NCBI GenBank assembly: GCA_001515945.1 | Contig: LOER01000040.1 | Span: 1 to 64,000 of the forward strand | Length of the DNA: 64,000 bases | From: Desulfitibacter sp. BRH_c19 | GTDB taxonomy: Bacteria > Bacillota > DSM-16504 > Desulfitibacterales > Desulfitibacteraceae | Reading direction: 5' to 3' | Part shown: one piece after another, positions 16,549 to 25,946 of the stretch | Numbering within the stretch: the first letter of the stretch is position 1 | How the letters are laid out: every line of letters starts with the position of its first letter | Translations under genes and position numbers: made by a program | Notes under the pieces: model-generated | The model's input: the letters and a program-made list of their open reading frames with translations, nothing else | Databases searched by the model: none | Told to the model about the DNA's origin: nothing

Positions 16549-17412
16549 CTATTCCACCCCCCATGCCTGTTTTAACGCCCTGTTAGCAAGTGTCTCTATA
16601 ACTGGCCTTTTATACTCTGTTGACCAACGGATACCTGTCCTGTTGATCATTTCCTCTGAAACCAGCTTGCTTGCCTGTGCTATAAGCTCCGAGGTTGGCT
16701 TTTTGTTTAAAAGTATTTTTTCAGCTACCTTGACCCTGTCTGGTGTTGGAAATACAGATCCAGGAGCTATTCTTGCCTCTTCAATACAACCATCATCACC
16801 AATACCCAAGGCTACTGCTATATTCATCCGTGCTATTGCTAAAGCCTTTCTACGCCCCAGCTTAATAAAAGCAGTCTTTGTTGTTTCTGATAAAATCTTA
16901 AAGCTTATTTCAACAAGAATTTCATCAGACTCTATATTTGTACAATAGGGCTTTGTAAAAATACTGATTAAAGGTAGCTTTCTTTCTCCCCTTATGCTTC
17001 TAAGTTTAATATCTGCATTTAAAGCTATTAAAGGTGGTATAAGATCAGCTGCTGGGGAAGCATTGCATATACTACCACCAAGGGTACCTCTATTTCTTAT
17101 CTGGGGAGAGCCTACTGTAGAAGCTGCCTGGGATAAAAAGAAAGCTTCTCTTTGGATTAATTCTGATTCTTGCAATTCATGGTGCGTTGTAAGACCACCA
17201 ATATAGATATGGTCGTCTTCTTTTTTAATGTAATTGAGCTCCTTAAGCTGGTTGATGTCTAGGACACACTTTAAGTCCTGTAGCTTTTCCTCCTGTGCCC
17301 TAATCTGTACCATAAGATCTGTTCCGCCAGCTAGTATTTTTCCCTTAGATTGTGCTAAGAGCTGACAAGCTTCTTCTATTGTATCTGGTCTAAGATAGTT
17401 ATACATAATCAT
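16549..17412 (-). CDS. Molybdenum hydroxylase FAD-binding subunit
   Basis: A 287-residue CoxM/XdhB-like flavoprotein. The N-terminal FAD-binding motif is AGGTDLMVQIRA, the second one TVGSPQIRNRGTLGGSICNASPAADL; the latter includes the conserved TxGGxxxxA-type loop. The C-terminal CO-dehydrogenase flavoprotein domain follows. Its start overlaps the large-subunit stop in TAATG, with AGGAGGTG eight bases upstream, indicating translational coupling. It accepts electrons from the small subunit and passes them to NAD(P)+ or ferredoxin. Confidence 0.92.
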   Translation of the reverse strand: MIMYNYLRPDTIEEACQLLAQSKGKILAGGTDLMVQIRAQEEKLQDLKCVLDINQLKELNYIKKEDDHIYIGGLTTHHELQESELIQREAFFLSQAASTVGSPQIRNRGTLGGSICNASPAADLIPPLIALNADIKLRSIRGERKLPLISIFTKPYCTNIESDEILVEISFKILSETTKTAFIKLGRRKALAIARMNIAVALGIGDDGCIEEARIAPGSVFPTPDRVKVAEKILLNKKPTSELIAQASKLVSEEMINRTGIRWSTEYKRPVIETLANRALKQAWGVE

Positions 17413-19733
17413 TACTTGCCACCTCCTGATGTTAAGCTTTTACCTAAGAGTACTTTTTCTAGATCAGCTGGCAATTGTCTTATCCTTTTACCAGTTGCAT
17501 TATAGATAGCATTTGCTATTGCTGCTCCAACGGCTTCTGTGGATGGCTCTCCAAGACTCTTGGCACCATATGTTCCCTGCTTGTCATCACATTCAAATAT
17601 TTGGACTTCCATCTGAGGCATATCCATTGCTGTGGGAATTATATAGGTGTCAAGATTTAAAGTTTTCACCTTACCCTTTTGAACTTCAACCTCTTCAGTT
17701 GTAGCAAAGCCCATTCCCATAGCTATTCCACCATAGACTTGACCTTTGATTAAAGCCGGATTAACAGCTGTTCCTACATCGTGGCCTGCAGTTACTTTAA
17801 TTACCTCCACATAGCCAGTTTCTGTATCTACCTCTACTTCCGCTACGACACAACCATATGAATAGGTTGGAAAAGCTTCTCCTTGTCCAGTATGGTGATC
17901 ATAATTAAGGTCCTTAGGCCTAAACCATGCAAAAACTGACATTTGCCTGCCACTCCATAGCTGTTTATTACACACATCACTAAAAAACACTTTATTTTCA
18001 TGATTTGATATATCAAAAAATACCCCTTCTTCTATATCCACATTCTCTACTGTAATGTCTAGCATCTCTGCCGCTGTTATTTTTAAAATATCCTTAAGCT
18101 GTTCTGAAGCAATTTTCATTGATTGGCTTCCCATAACTGTACCTCTAGAAGCTACAGTCATACCTCCATCAGGCATGGAATGGGTATCTACCCCTATAAA
18201 GTTTATCTTATCTACTGAGACGCATAACGCTTCTGCAACAATTTGCGAGAATGCAGTCTTTAATCCCTGTCCATTTTCTACTAGTCCCGAGTTTATTATA
18301 ACTGTACCATCTTCTGTTACTGTGACCATGGCTCCTGAAGCATCTATACTTTCTGCACCAAATCCACAGCCCCTGAAACAGGTTGCTATTCCAATACCCT
18401 TCTTTATGCCTTTTGGGGACTGGCTACTGTCAATTTCTTTAGCATAACTGTTTGTTTTTTCAATAAAGCTTGTAGACTGTACTAAGGAATCCATTATTTC
18501 TTCAAGAATTACCGGTCCCTCAAGTCTTTGTCCTGTTGCAGTAATGGATCCTGTTTTTAAAGCATTTATCCTACGTATCTCAATAGGGTCTAATTTAAGT
18601 TCCTCAGCCAATTCTTCAATCAGCTGCTCCCCAGCATATATTATCTGTGGTGAACTATACCCCCGCATTGCTCCTGAGTGAACATTGTTAGTGTATACCC
18701 CGTATACCTCAACCTTTATATTGGGTATCTCGTAAACACCTGCTGCATGCACAGAAGCTCTAAAATTCATAAATTGAGTTTGGTTAGTATATGCACCACA
18801 ATTGTCAACTAGCTCTGCTTTTAGGGCTATAATTTTGCCTTCTTTAGTGGCTCCAATCTTATATTTTAATCTAAATGGATGTCGCTTAGAGCTTTCTAAG
18901 ATTGATTCTTCTCTGGTCAAAACTATTCTTACAGGACGCCCAGTTTTATTGGCTAATATTGCAGACCTACCTGCTATCAAACCTACAGCTTCCTCTTTAC
19001 CTCCAAATGACCCACCTAGGGTTTGTTGGATAACTCTAACCTTGTGCATGCTACATTGTAAGATGTCAGCCACATAACGCCTAGTAAAATACGGATTCTG
19101 AGACGAGGAGTGTACTGTCATACTCCCATCAAAATTATTAGGAACAGCTACACAAGCTTCAGGTTCAATATAGGCATGTTCCACATATTGTGTTCTATAT
19201 TCTCTTTCAATAATAACATCACATTGGTTAAATCCTTGATTAACATCCCCTTTACTAACAGGGAAATGGGACTCTTTAAATATATTGTTCTGTGCATTAT
19301 CATGTACTAGAGGTGCACCCTCTGCTAAGGCTTCCTCTATTGTGTATACCCCAGGAATCTCTTCATACTCAACTTTTATTGCTTTTAAAGCCTCTTCTAA
19401 AACTTCTTGTGTTTCTGCTGCAACAATTGCCACAACATCTCCAGCATAACGAACCTTGTCCGTGATATACATGAAATTAGCCCAGCTTTTTGGTTTTTCC
19501 AAATCTTTGTGGGTTAATACTTCCCATACACCAGGCAAAGCCTTTGCTTTAGAAATATATATACTAGTAATTTTTGCATGGCTTAGGGTGCTTCTAAGCA
19601 TCCCGCCATACAGGGTGTTTGCAAATTTTAAGTCTGCAGCATATTTTGCTTTTCCAATTACCTTATCGAAAGCGTCTACTCGTGGGACAGACTGATTAAG
19701 ATATTTAAAATTCTTATTTCCAAGTAAAGGCAT
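17412..19733 (-). CDS. Molybdenum hydroxylase large (Mo-binding) subunit
   Basis: A 773-residue xanthine-dehydrogenase-family protein that binds the molybdopterin cofactor and hydroxylates the substrate. Landmarks include GGSFGGKEEAVG, AMRGYSSPQ, GCGFGAES, QGLKTAFSQ, ASRGTVMGSQ and the region LGEPSTEAVGAAIANA, whose Glu is the usual general base. The ATG at 19733 has GGAGG seven bases upstream; an upstream Met at 19787 lacks one and adds an atypical extension. The substrate is unknown; purines, nicotinate-like and pterin-like rings are all used by this family. It follows the UbiD-like gene by about 80 bases in the same direction. Confidence 0.92.
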   Translation of the reverse strand: MPLLGNKNFKYLNQSVPRVDAFDKVIGKAKYAADLKFANTLYGGMLRSTLSHAKITSIYISKAKALPGVWEVLTHKDLEKPKSWANFMYITDKVRYAGDVVAIVAAETQEVLEEALKAIKVEYEEIPGVYTIEEALAEGAPLVHDNAQNNIFKESHFPVSKGDVNQGFNQCDVIIEREYRTQYVEHAYIEPEACVAVPNNFDGSMTVHSSSQNPYFTRRYVADILQCSMHKVRVIQQTLGGSFGGKEEAVGLIAGRSAILANKTGRPVRIVLTREESILESSKRHPFRLKYKIGATKEGKIIALKAELVDNCGAYTNQTQFMNFRASVHAAGVYEIPNIKVEVYGVYTNNVHSGAMRGYSSPQIIYAGEQLIEELAEELKLDPIEIRRINALKTGSITATGQRLEGPVILEEIMDSLVQSTSFIEKTNSYAKEIDSSQSPKGIKKGIGIATCFRGCGFGAESIDASGAMVTVTEDGTVIINSGLVENGQGLKTAFSQIVAEALCVSVDKINFIGVDTHSMPDGGMTVASRGTVMGSQSMKIASEQLKDILKITAAEMLDITVENVDIEEGVFFDISNHENKVFFSDVCNKQLWSGRQMSVFAWFRPKDLNYDHHTGQGEAFPTYSYGCVVAEVEVDTETGYVEVIKVTAGHDVGTAVNPALIKGQVYGGIAMGMGFATTEEVEVQKGKVKTLNLDTYIIPTAMDMPQMEVQIFECDDKQGTYGAKSLGEPSTEAVGAAIANAIYNATGKRIRQLPADLEKVLLGKSLTSGGGK

Positions 19734-19811
19734 AGCCTTCCCTCCACATTTTAACCTAATACAATGGTTATTTTTTGAGCAAAACATTAATTTTTGCCAC
19801 TAAGTTTTTAT

Positions 19812-21152
19812 TTATTTGCTAAGGTATTCCTTTAAGTTCACATTTTCATAGACTACACGTTTGTAATCCTTGTTTTCTTCAGATAAGGTTGCATCAATTC
19901 CCATTTTGGTCTGCACCCCTCTAGCATCAGAGCATGGATCTAGCTCATGACCCTGGGAGTTTGGTACATAGAATATATCCTTTTCAGGCTTCACCCTAGT
20001 AGACATTGCCCACATAATATCTCCTGGATTAAATATGTCTACATCAGGATCAACAACGATTACATTTTTGATATTAACATAGGCTGTCATTGCAGCTAGG
20101 GCAACATTCTTGGGCTCTCCAGGATTACTTTTTTTAAGCTGTACAAGTGCCAAAAATCCTCCTCCATAGGGAGGAATGTGTACATTAGTAACATTTTTTG
20201 ATACATAGGTTGTAAACTTCTTCAATAATGGTTCTCTGGGTAACACATTACCCAAATTAATATGCTCGTAGGAAGCCCCTGAAATAGTCTGGTAGATTGG
20301 ACTATTTCTATGGCATATAGCCTTAACAATAAGGGTAGGACTCTTCCATGGTTCGCTATAGTGCCCTGTAAATTCTCCTAAAGGTCCTTCTTCTTCCCTT
20401 ATGTTTGGAATTATTTCAGCTTCAATTACTATCTCTGATGTTGCTGGAACATAGATGTCAGATGTCTTACACTTAACAACTCCAATGGGTTCACCACGTA
20501 ACGAGCCTGCTATTTCTGTTTCATCACCGTCAAATCTATATCCTGCAGCTATCATAATTACTGGATCTACACCAATAACTACAGCAATGGGAAGGAGTTT
20601 CTCTTGAGCTTCAGCAGCATCATAGAAGTCTTTTAGATGCCTCCACTCATTGATCATAATCCCCATTTTGTCTTTACCCTTAACCTGCATCCTCTGGAAA
20701 GAAAGGTTATGGGTGTTACCATCTAACCCTTTGGAAACTATAACTCCTCCAGTTATAAATGGTCCTGCATCCAAAGGAGCATGAGTAGGTATGGGTAACT
20801 TACTTAAATCCACGTCATCTCCAAGGATAATATTTTCATGGCATGGAGCATTTTCCACCACACATGGCTTTACTGGGTTTTCTAATGCTCTGCTGCATAT
20901 CTCTACAATGTCTTCTTTTTTGCAGTCTAATGCAAGTGCTATTCTTTCTTGGTTACCCAGAACGCCACCTATAACCGGAATATTGTAGCCCTCAATATTC
21001 TTGAAGTAGCCTGCCCCTAAGCCATCCTTTTCCAAAGTAGATAGTACACTTCCTAACTCATGGTCTATAGACACTTCCTTTTCGATTTCTTCCAACTGCC
21101 CTGCATCCATTAAAACATTCATGAAACTTCTTAAGTCTTTTATTTTATTCAA
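19812..21152 (-). CDS. UbiD-family decarboxylase
   Basis: A 446-residue UbiD-like protein. The catalytic region reads IPNIREEEGPLGEFTGHY, containing the Arg/Glu/Glu pattern of the prenylated-FMN (prFMN) active site, and the NLSFQRMQVKG segment lies before it. UbiD enzymes need prFMN from UbiX; no ubiX is visible in the window. Family members decarboxylate or carboxylate aromatic and heteroaromatic acids. Next to a molybdenum hydroxylase and AOR it suggests breakdown of a carboxylated aromatic or N-heterocyclic compound. ATG 21152 is supported by AGGTGTATT upstream, a weak site. Confidence 0.88.
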   Translation of the reverse strand: MNKIKDLRSFMNVLMDAGQLEEIEKEVSIDHELGSVLSTLEKDGLGAGYFKNIEGYNIPVIGGVLGNQERIALALDCKKEDIVEICSRALENPVKPCVVENAPCHENIILGDDVDLSKLPIPTHAPLDAGPFITGGVIVSKGLDGNTHNLSFQRMQVKGKDKMGIMINEWRHLKDFYDAAEAQEKLLPIAVVIGVDPVIMIAAGYRFDGDETEIAGSLRGEPIGVVKCKTSDIYVPATSEIVIEAEIIPNIREEEGPLGEFTGHYSEPWKSPTLIVKAICHRNSPIYQTISGASYEHINLGNVLPREPLLKKFTTYVSKNVTNVHIPPYGGGFLALVQLKKSNPGEPKNVALAAMTAYVNIKNVIVVDPDVDIFNPGDIMWAMSTRVKPEKDIFYVPNSQGHELDPCSDARGVQTKMGIDATLSEENKDYKRVVYENVNLKEYLSK

Positions 21153-21237
21153 TATAATACACCTCTTTTTTTAAAAATATCTGCACCTAAATATTTTTTC
21201 TTTACTTGGTCAGTAACTTCAATACTTCTATTTGATT

Positions 21238-21504
21238 TTAACCCCCAATAATAGCAATGAAAAAAGAAACGGTATCGCCTTCATTTAGTTTTTGCTTGAC
21301 TTGAGGATTTGTAACTTGATTGTTAATAAATAGTCTTATGTGAGGATGAATGTTCCCGCTTTCATCTAGCACTAAATAATTGAATTTTTCACCATACTTT
21401 TTGGAAAGATACTCAATTAAGTCCTGAACCGTACTCTCATCCTCCAAATCAAGAAGATCTATTTTTTTCCCAAGAGAATCACCAATTAAATTAAAATACT
21501 TCAC
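21238..21504 (-). CDS. MoaD/ThiS-family sulfur carrier
   Basis: An 88-residue ubiquitin-like protein ending in the thiocarboxylate-forming Gly-Gly (AIIGG). It has EGDTVSFFIA and a VNPQVKQKL-type helix typical of MoaD. Such carriers donate sulfur to molybdopterin or tungstopterin. A dedicated copy beside AOR genes is common in tungsten-enzyme clusters. It lies first in the operon after the GntR gene (46-base gap) and 85 bases before the UbiD-like gene. Function as a MoaD for AOR is inferred from context. Confidence 0.85.
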   Translation of the reverse strand: MKYFNLIGDSLGKKIDLLDLEDESTVQDLIEYLSKKYGEKFNYLVLDESGNIHPHIRLFINNQVTNPQVKQKLNEGDTVSFFIAIIGG

Positions 21505-21550
21505 ATAAACTTTGATGGATACACCCTCCTTTTTGAAAAAGATCTTTGTT

Positions 21551-22276
21551 TTACCATTTACGTAACATTTTAAGCTTCATTATATCCGGATTAAAATATA
21601 TTTGATTATAGGATATAGGGACATCTTTAATATTGTAAAATAATTCCCTCCAGCTAATCATAGGACTACCCTTTTTGATAGCAAATATACTTTCCTCCTT
21701 TTCCCCAGCTGTCATGGGAAGAAACTCTAAAATTGATTGCACCAAATCTTCTTTGCAATACTTCCACACGAATTCATAGCTTGTCATTACATCCTCATCC
21801 TCAGATGGAAACGTCTGCATATATATTTTGGGTATTTTAATTAGTGCTCTAATTGCTACTTTGTCATTTGCATAGAATAGTCTTTCAAAAGTAAAAAGTT
21901 GTTTACCCTCTTCTACACCCAAACTTTGACATTCCTCGACGGAAGCACATTCAAAACCATAGACGCTTTGAGCTAACCGGGTTGCATATCCCCCGTCCTC
22001 CAAAAGGGTAATAAAATCTAAAATAGAGTCAATTCTCATTCTTGCATTAAGGGCACTCTGATGAACAAAACTGCCTTTACCGTGTTTTTTCGATATGACT
22101 CCATCTTTAGTTAATACCAACAAAGCCTCACGCACAGTACTATGGCTTACACCTAATTCTCTTGCCAATTCATCTTCTGGAGGTAATTTATTATCACTAA
22201 ACCTACCATCAGTAATCATATCTAGAATATCTTTTTTTACCCGTAAGTATAGCTTTGACATGTCCTTTTTTTTCAT
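21551..22276 (-). CDS. GntR-family regulator (HutC/UTRA type)
   Basis: 241 residues. The N-terminal winged helix has the GntR signature LPPEDELARELGVSHSTVREAL, with KKHGKGSFV as the wing. The C-terminal half resembles a UTRA effector domain (FERLFYANDKVAI, SWRELFYNIKDVPISYNQIYF). It probably senses the pathway substrate and controls the downstream MoaD-UbiD-hydroxylase-AOR genes, which read in the same direction. ATG 22276 has GAGGAG ten bases upstream; the Met at 22294 has none. Confidence 0.88.
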   Translation of the reverse strand: MKKKDMSKLYLRVKKDILDMITDGRFSDNKLPPEDELARELGVSHSTVREALLVLTKDGVISKKHGKGSFVHQSALNARMRIDSILDFITLLEDGGYATRLAQSVYGFECASVEECQSLGVEEGKQLFTFERLFYANDKVAIRALIKIPKIYMQTFPSEDEDVMTSYEFVWKYCKEDLVQSILEFLPMTAGEKEESIFAIKKGSPMISWRELFYNIKDVPISYNQIYFNPDIMKLKMLRKW

Positions 22277-22321
22277 GTCTATTAATCTCCTCATTGTAAC
22301 GTAATTCCAACAGATTTAATT

Positions 22322-22338
22322 GTCAGACTTCAGATGAC
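22322..22338. promoter_or_regulatory. Possible GntR operator dyad
   Basis: GTCA and TGAC flank nine bases (GTCAGACTTCAGATGAC), about 45 bases upstream of the gntR start. Position suits autoregulation, but a four-base arm is weak evidence. Confidence 0.25.
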
Positions 22339-22530
22339 CTCATTGCTAATATATTCTATATGATTTTTAGCATTCCTTCTTTTTTTGCGGAAAAATTAAG
22401 GGAAATCTCTAAGCTTTTATCATAGAGAATATCTCGGATGGGTACTGAGTTTTAGTAGCTTTGCAAAAGACATAGAGGGTAACCATCTTGAAGGTTTGAG
22501 GAGAAGACATGGAAAAGCTTCCAAATTCGA

Positions 22531-22553
22531 AAATACACCTTTAAGGTGTATTT
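22531..22553 (-). terminator. Terminator of the amidohydrolase gene
   Basis: AAATACACCTT pairs with AAGGTGTATTT around one base. On both strands short T-runs follow, so it may work in both directions. A nearly identical copy follows the duplicated fragment at 29178-29203. Confidence 0.75.
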
Positions 22554-23789
22554 TTAATTATTGTATATGAGGTGGGAGGTTTTACGGTTCTTAGCTACTA
22601 TCTTACCGTTTTTTATAATATGTGATTTATTGGCTTGAGAAATAATCGCATCCTTTGCTGAGGAAGCATCAAGAAGTACTAGATTAGCTGTATTACCAAC
22701 TTCTAGGCCATAATCCACAAGACCCATACCCTTTGCAGCATTATACGTTCCCATTTTTAAAATATTTTCAAAGTCAATTTCTCTGCCCATTTGAGCTACC
22801 TGTGCCATTAAGAGTGCTTCTTCTAACATATCAAAGTTACCAAAGGGTCTAAATGGATCTCTCAGGTTGTCAGATGAATAGGCTACGTTAACTTGATTAT
22901 CCAGAAGCTCTCTAACCCTTGTAATACCACGACGTATAGGCTGGCAATCGTTACGTCCCATTAAATATAAGTTAGCGGATGGAAGTGTAACGATAGTTAT
23001 CCCTGCTTCTTTTACTTTCAGTATAACTCTCATTGCCGTATCATCATCTACAGCACTCAGGGAGCAGCAGTGCCCAGCTGTCACTTTACCTTCATAGCCT
23101 TCCTTGATAGTCTTTTCTGCCAGGTATTCCAGGGCCTGGATATTTGGTTCATCGGATTCATCCACATGGAAATCTAATGGACAATTGTTGGCTATAGCTA
23201 ATTCAAAAAATGTATCTATAAACTCCTTGTGATTTGGAGCTAAGGTAGGGCACCCCCCTAAAACAGTTGCTCCCTTTTCTAAAGCTTTCTCTAAACGACT
23301 TAAATTTTCCTTGTCTAATACATCGGGAAAGGGTGTTGCAAAAGCTACTACCTCAAGTGTAATATAGTCAGCCATATCCTTTTTTAATTCTAGCAACGGA
23401 GCTATGGCTTTGAATTTCAATTCCTTGCTAACTGAAATATGGGACCTAAGAGTTGTTGTTCCCCCTACTATGGCTTTCTCCAGAGCTTTCTTTGCTCTTT
23501 CATAGAAGTTTTCCTCATCAACTGTTTTAAAATACACTTTAAAGTTCTCAATGGCCTCTTGTAATGTTCCACTATGATTAGACACATGGTCATCAAGCAA
23601 AGCCTTTTCCAGGTGTGTATGGGAGTCAACAAATCCTGGAATTACCAATTTGTCTTTACCATCAATTATTTCTTTGGCATTAACTTTAATGTCGGACTCT
23701 TTTAAGGAAACCTTAGCATGACATATTCCAATGTCTAATTGTTCAACTTCACCAAAAATATTTGCCTGTTTAATTAAAATATCGAGCAT
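22554..23789 (-). CDS. Cytosine-deaminase-like amidohydrolase
   Basis: A 411-residue CodA/AtzC-like metal-dependent hydrolase. The metal and catalytic motifs are SHTHLEKA, DFHVDESDEP, TAGHCCSLS and YSSDNLRDPFRPFG. These match the cytosine-deaminase group (HxH, H-x-D-E, H, D), which act on pyrimidines, isoguanine, s-triazines or creatinine-like imines. The ATG at 23789 has AAAGGAG seven bases upstream; the longer ORF adds a region containing the preceding terminator. It is the last gene of the RpiR-TAXI-TRAP unit. A partial copy of this gene lies at 29210-29720. Confidence 0.87.
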   Translation of the reverse strand: MLDILIKQANIFGEVEQLDIGICHAKVSLKESDIKVNAKEIIDGKDKLVIPGFVDSHTHLEKALLDDHVSNHSGTLQEAIENFKVYFKTVDEENFYERAKKALEKAIVGGTTTLRSHISVSKELKFKAIAPLLELKKDMADYITLEVVAFATPFPDVLDKENLSRLEKALEKGATVLGGCPTLAPNHKEFIDTFFELAIANNCPLDFHVDESDEPNIQALEYLAEKTIKEGYEGKVTAGHCCSLSAVDDDTAMRVILKVKEAGITIVTLPSANLYLMGRNDCQPIRRGITRVRELLDNQVNVAYSSDNLRDPFRPFGNFDMLEEALLMAQVAQMGREIDFENILKMGTYNAAKGMGLVDYGLEVGNTANLVLLDASSAKDAIISQANKSHIIKNGKIVAKNRKTSHLIYNN

Positions 23790-23834
23790 AATCAAACTCC
23801 TTTGTTTTCTAATAATTAAGTGTTGAAAGAAAAA

Positions 23835-23858
23835 AGCCAGAAACATTTTGTCCTGGCT
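23835..23858 (-). terminator. Terminator after the TRAP permease
   Basis: AGCCAG and CTGGCT form a short stem around a 12-base loop, followed on the minus strand by TTTTTTCTTTC. It separates the permease from the amidohydrolase, which may therefore be expressed partly from a separate promoter or by read-through. Confidence 0.65.
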
Positions 23859-23870
23859 AGCTTGCATCAA

Positions 23871-25862
23871 TTACAATTCCTTATTTAAGGTGCACAGCAA
23901 TACCTTTTGTTTTTTACGGTTCCTGATTTGAAGTACATAAATTATTGACAGTACTACAATTCCAGCAGCATTAGCCCAATAAATATGTGTGAACAAACCA
24001 ATCCCTGCTGCCACTAGGATAAACTGCTGCCACAGCTGCAACTTATCTAACAGCCACCTAGATAAACCAGCCGACAAGGCAACTACTCCAACAGATGCAG
24101 TTGCAACAGCCAAGACAACTTCTGAAACCGTACCTATAGCCATTATTGCAGGATTATAGATAAATGCAAAAGGTATTAAGAAGGTTACCACAGCAAGTTT
24201 ACATGCTACTAGTGCCGTCAAGTTTTGATTGGCTCCTGCAATTCCAGCAGCACCATAAGCTGCCAAGGCAACTGGTGGAGTGATTGCAGAAGAAATTCCA
24301 TAATAGTAGACAAAAAAGTGCGCAGGCATTAATAATACACCCATATCAATTAGAGCTTGAACAGTTAAGGCTGAAACAATTACATAAACTGCCGCCGCAG
24401 TCATCCCCATTCCTAGAATAATTGAGCTTATCATGGTTAAAATTAGGGCTAGGAAGAGATTTCCTCCTGCTAATGATAAAACTATGGATGAGAACTTGAT
24501 GCCTAATCCTGTAGAAGTAATTACCCCCACTACAATACCGGCCATTGCACAAGCTACTGACACTACAATGGTATTTCGGATACCCTCTTCAATAGCTGAT
24601 AGTATTTCATAAATACCCATCCTGGTTTCTTTGCGCATATAGGATAAGATCACCATCATTCCCATACCCACGGTTGCTGCTCTCATAGGACTAAAACCTT
24701 TAATAAGTAACGCCACCAAAACGACTATGGGCAGTAAGAAATACCAACCTTTTTTAAAGGTTTCCCACAGATTTGGAATCATTGCTGCTTCTAAAGGCTT
24801 TAAATTAGTTTTTTTAGCTTCAAAGTGAACCATTAACATTACGGCAAAGAAATAAAGTGCGGCAGGAAATAGACCATAAAGCATAATCTTTGAATAAGGT
24901 GTACCTGTAAATTCAGCAATTAAAAAAGCAACCGAGGCCATAATAGGCGGCATAATCATACCCCCATTTGAAGCTGCTGCTTCCACGGCGGCAGCAAAAT
25001 GAGGCTTATATCCTACCCTCTTCATTAAAGGAATAGTTATAGAGCCGGTTGCAACAGCATTCGCCACTCCACTACCATTGATAGTTCCCATCAATGCACT
25101 AGCAACAATTGCTGCTTTAGCAGGTCCACCCCATAACTTACCTGTCATAGCGAAAGCCAAACGAATAAAGAATTCCCCTGCTCCTGACTTGTTTAAGAAG
25201 CCACCAAACAGTATAAACATAATCACATATTCTGCAGCGACCTTAATGGGCACCCCTAGGACTCCTGTGGTCTGGTTATACATAAAATCAATAAACCTAT
25301 CATAACTTAAACCCCTATGGTACAAGTCACCTGGCAAATAATTGCCAAAAAGAGCATAAGCGATGAATATTCCCACTATACCTGTAATTACCCAACCTAG
25401 TCGTCTTGCACCGGCATAAATCACTAAAATAATTAAAAAAGTACCAAAAACCTTATCGTAAAAATTCGGCATTCCTGCCCTATAAATAATATTCTCATAT
25501 TGAACATAAGAATATATGGTTAACCCAACAAGTAAAGTAAGCATGGCAACAGCTAAGAACTGCAAAAAGCCATTTTTAATGGATTCCCTCTTTAAAAAGG
25601 AATCCCTTTTTAAAAAGACCAAGTCCCCAACAATAACAAGAGCTAATATTGATATCAGGTGAATCATTCTATACTGCCAAGTTTCCAATAAGCCAAAGAA
25701 GCCAGTATAGAGAGAAAAAATACCCAGACCCAAAGCTAATAGCAAGAAAGTCAGTTTGAAAAACCCCTGCTGGATAATTCCTTCTTCTTTAATATGATCC
25801 ACAGTTGTCTTTGGACCGATTTCTATATTTTTAAAAATTTCCTTACCCTCTGATGATACCAT
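23871..25862 (-). CDS. TRAP-TAXI transporter permease, fused small and large subunits
   Basis: A 663-residue inner-membrane protein with more than 15 hydrophobic segments. The first ~190 residues are DctQ-like and the rest is DctM-like (SGAGEFFIRLAFAMTG, MGTINGSGVANAVATGS and EAAASNGGMIMPPIM). The fused 4TM/12TM form is typical of TAXI-type TRAP transporters, which take up organic anions with the sodium or proton gradient. It lies 84 bases after the TAXI binding-protein gene. ATG 25862 has GGTGGAG seven bases upstream, so the longer reading is rejected. Substrate unknown. Confidence 0.92.
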   Translation of the reverse strand: MVSSEGKEIFKNIEIGPKTTVDHIKEEGIIQQGFFKLTFLLLALGLGIFSLYTGFFGLLETWQYRMIHLISILALVIVGDLVFLKRDSFLKRESIKNGFLQFLAVAMLTLLVGLTIYSYVQYENIIYRAGMPNFYDKVFGTFLIILVIYAGARRLGWVITGIVGIFIAYALFGNYLPGDLYHRGLSYDRFIDFMYNQTTGVLGVPIKVAAEYVIMFILFGGFLNKSGAGEFFIRLAFAMTGKLWGGPAKAAIVASALMGTINGSGVANAVATGSITIPLMKRVGYKPHFAAAVEAAASNGGMIMPPIMASVAFLIAEFTGTPYSKIMLYGLFPAALYFFAVMLMVHFEAKKTNLKPLEAAMIPNLWETFKKGWYFLLPIVVLVALLIKGFSPMRAATVGMGMMVILSYMRKETRMGIYEILSAIEEGIRNTIVVSVACAMAGIVVGVITSTGLGIKFSSIVLSLAGGNLFLALILTMISSIILGMGMTAAAVYVIVSALTVQALIDMGVLLMPAHFFVYYYGISSAITPPVALAAYGAAGIAGANQNLTALVACKLAVVTFLIPFAFIYNPAIMAIGTVSEVVLAVATASVGVVALSAGLSRWLLDKLQLWQQFILVAAGIGLFTHIYWANAAGIVVLSIIYVLQIRNRKKQKVLLCTLNKEL

Positions 25863-25895
25863 ATAAAATCTCCACCTCATCTTAGGCTAGTTATA

Positions 25896-25929
25896 AAGCA
25901 TTTCTAGGCACATTAGCCTAGAAATGCTT
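25896..25929 (-). other. Perfect 14-bp hairpin between TAXI and permease genes
   Basis: AAGCATTTCTAGGC pairs perfectly with GCCTAGAAATGCTT around a 6-base loop. On the minus strand only TTTATAA follows, so termination would be partial. Such hairpins commonly let the binding protein be made in excess over the permease. Confidence 0.7.
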
Positions 25930-25946
25930 CAAATCTATCTACTCTT

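Noticed and set aside
18055-18447. 130-codon ORF on the plus strand
   Set aside because: Antisense to the hydroxylase large subunit, which has strong motifs throughout.
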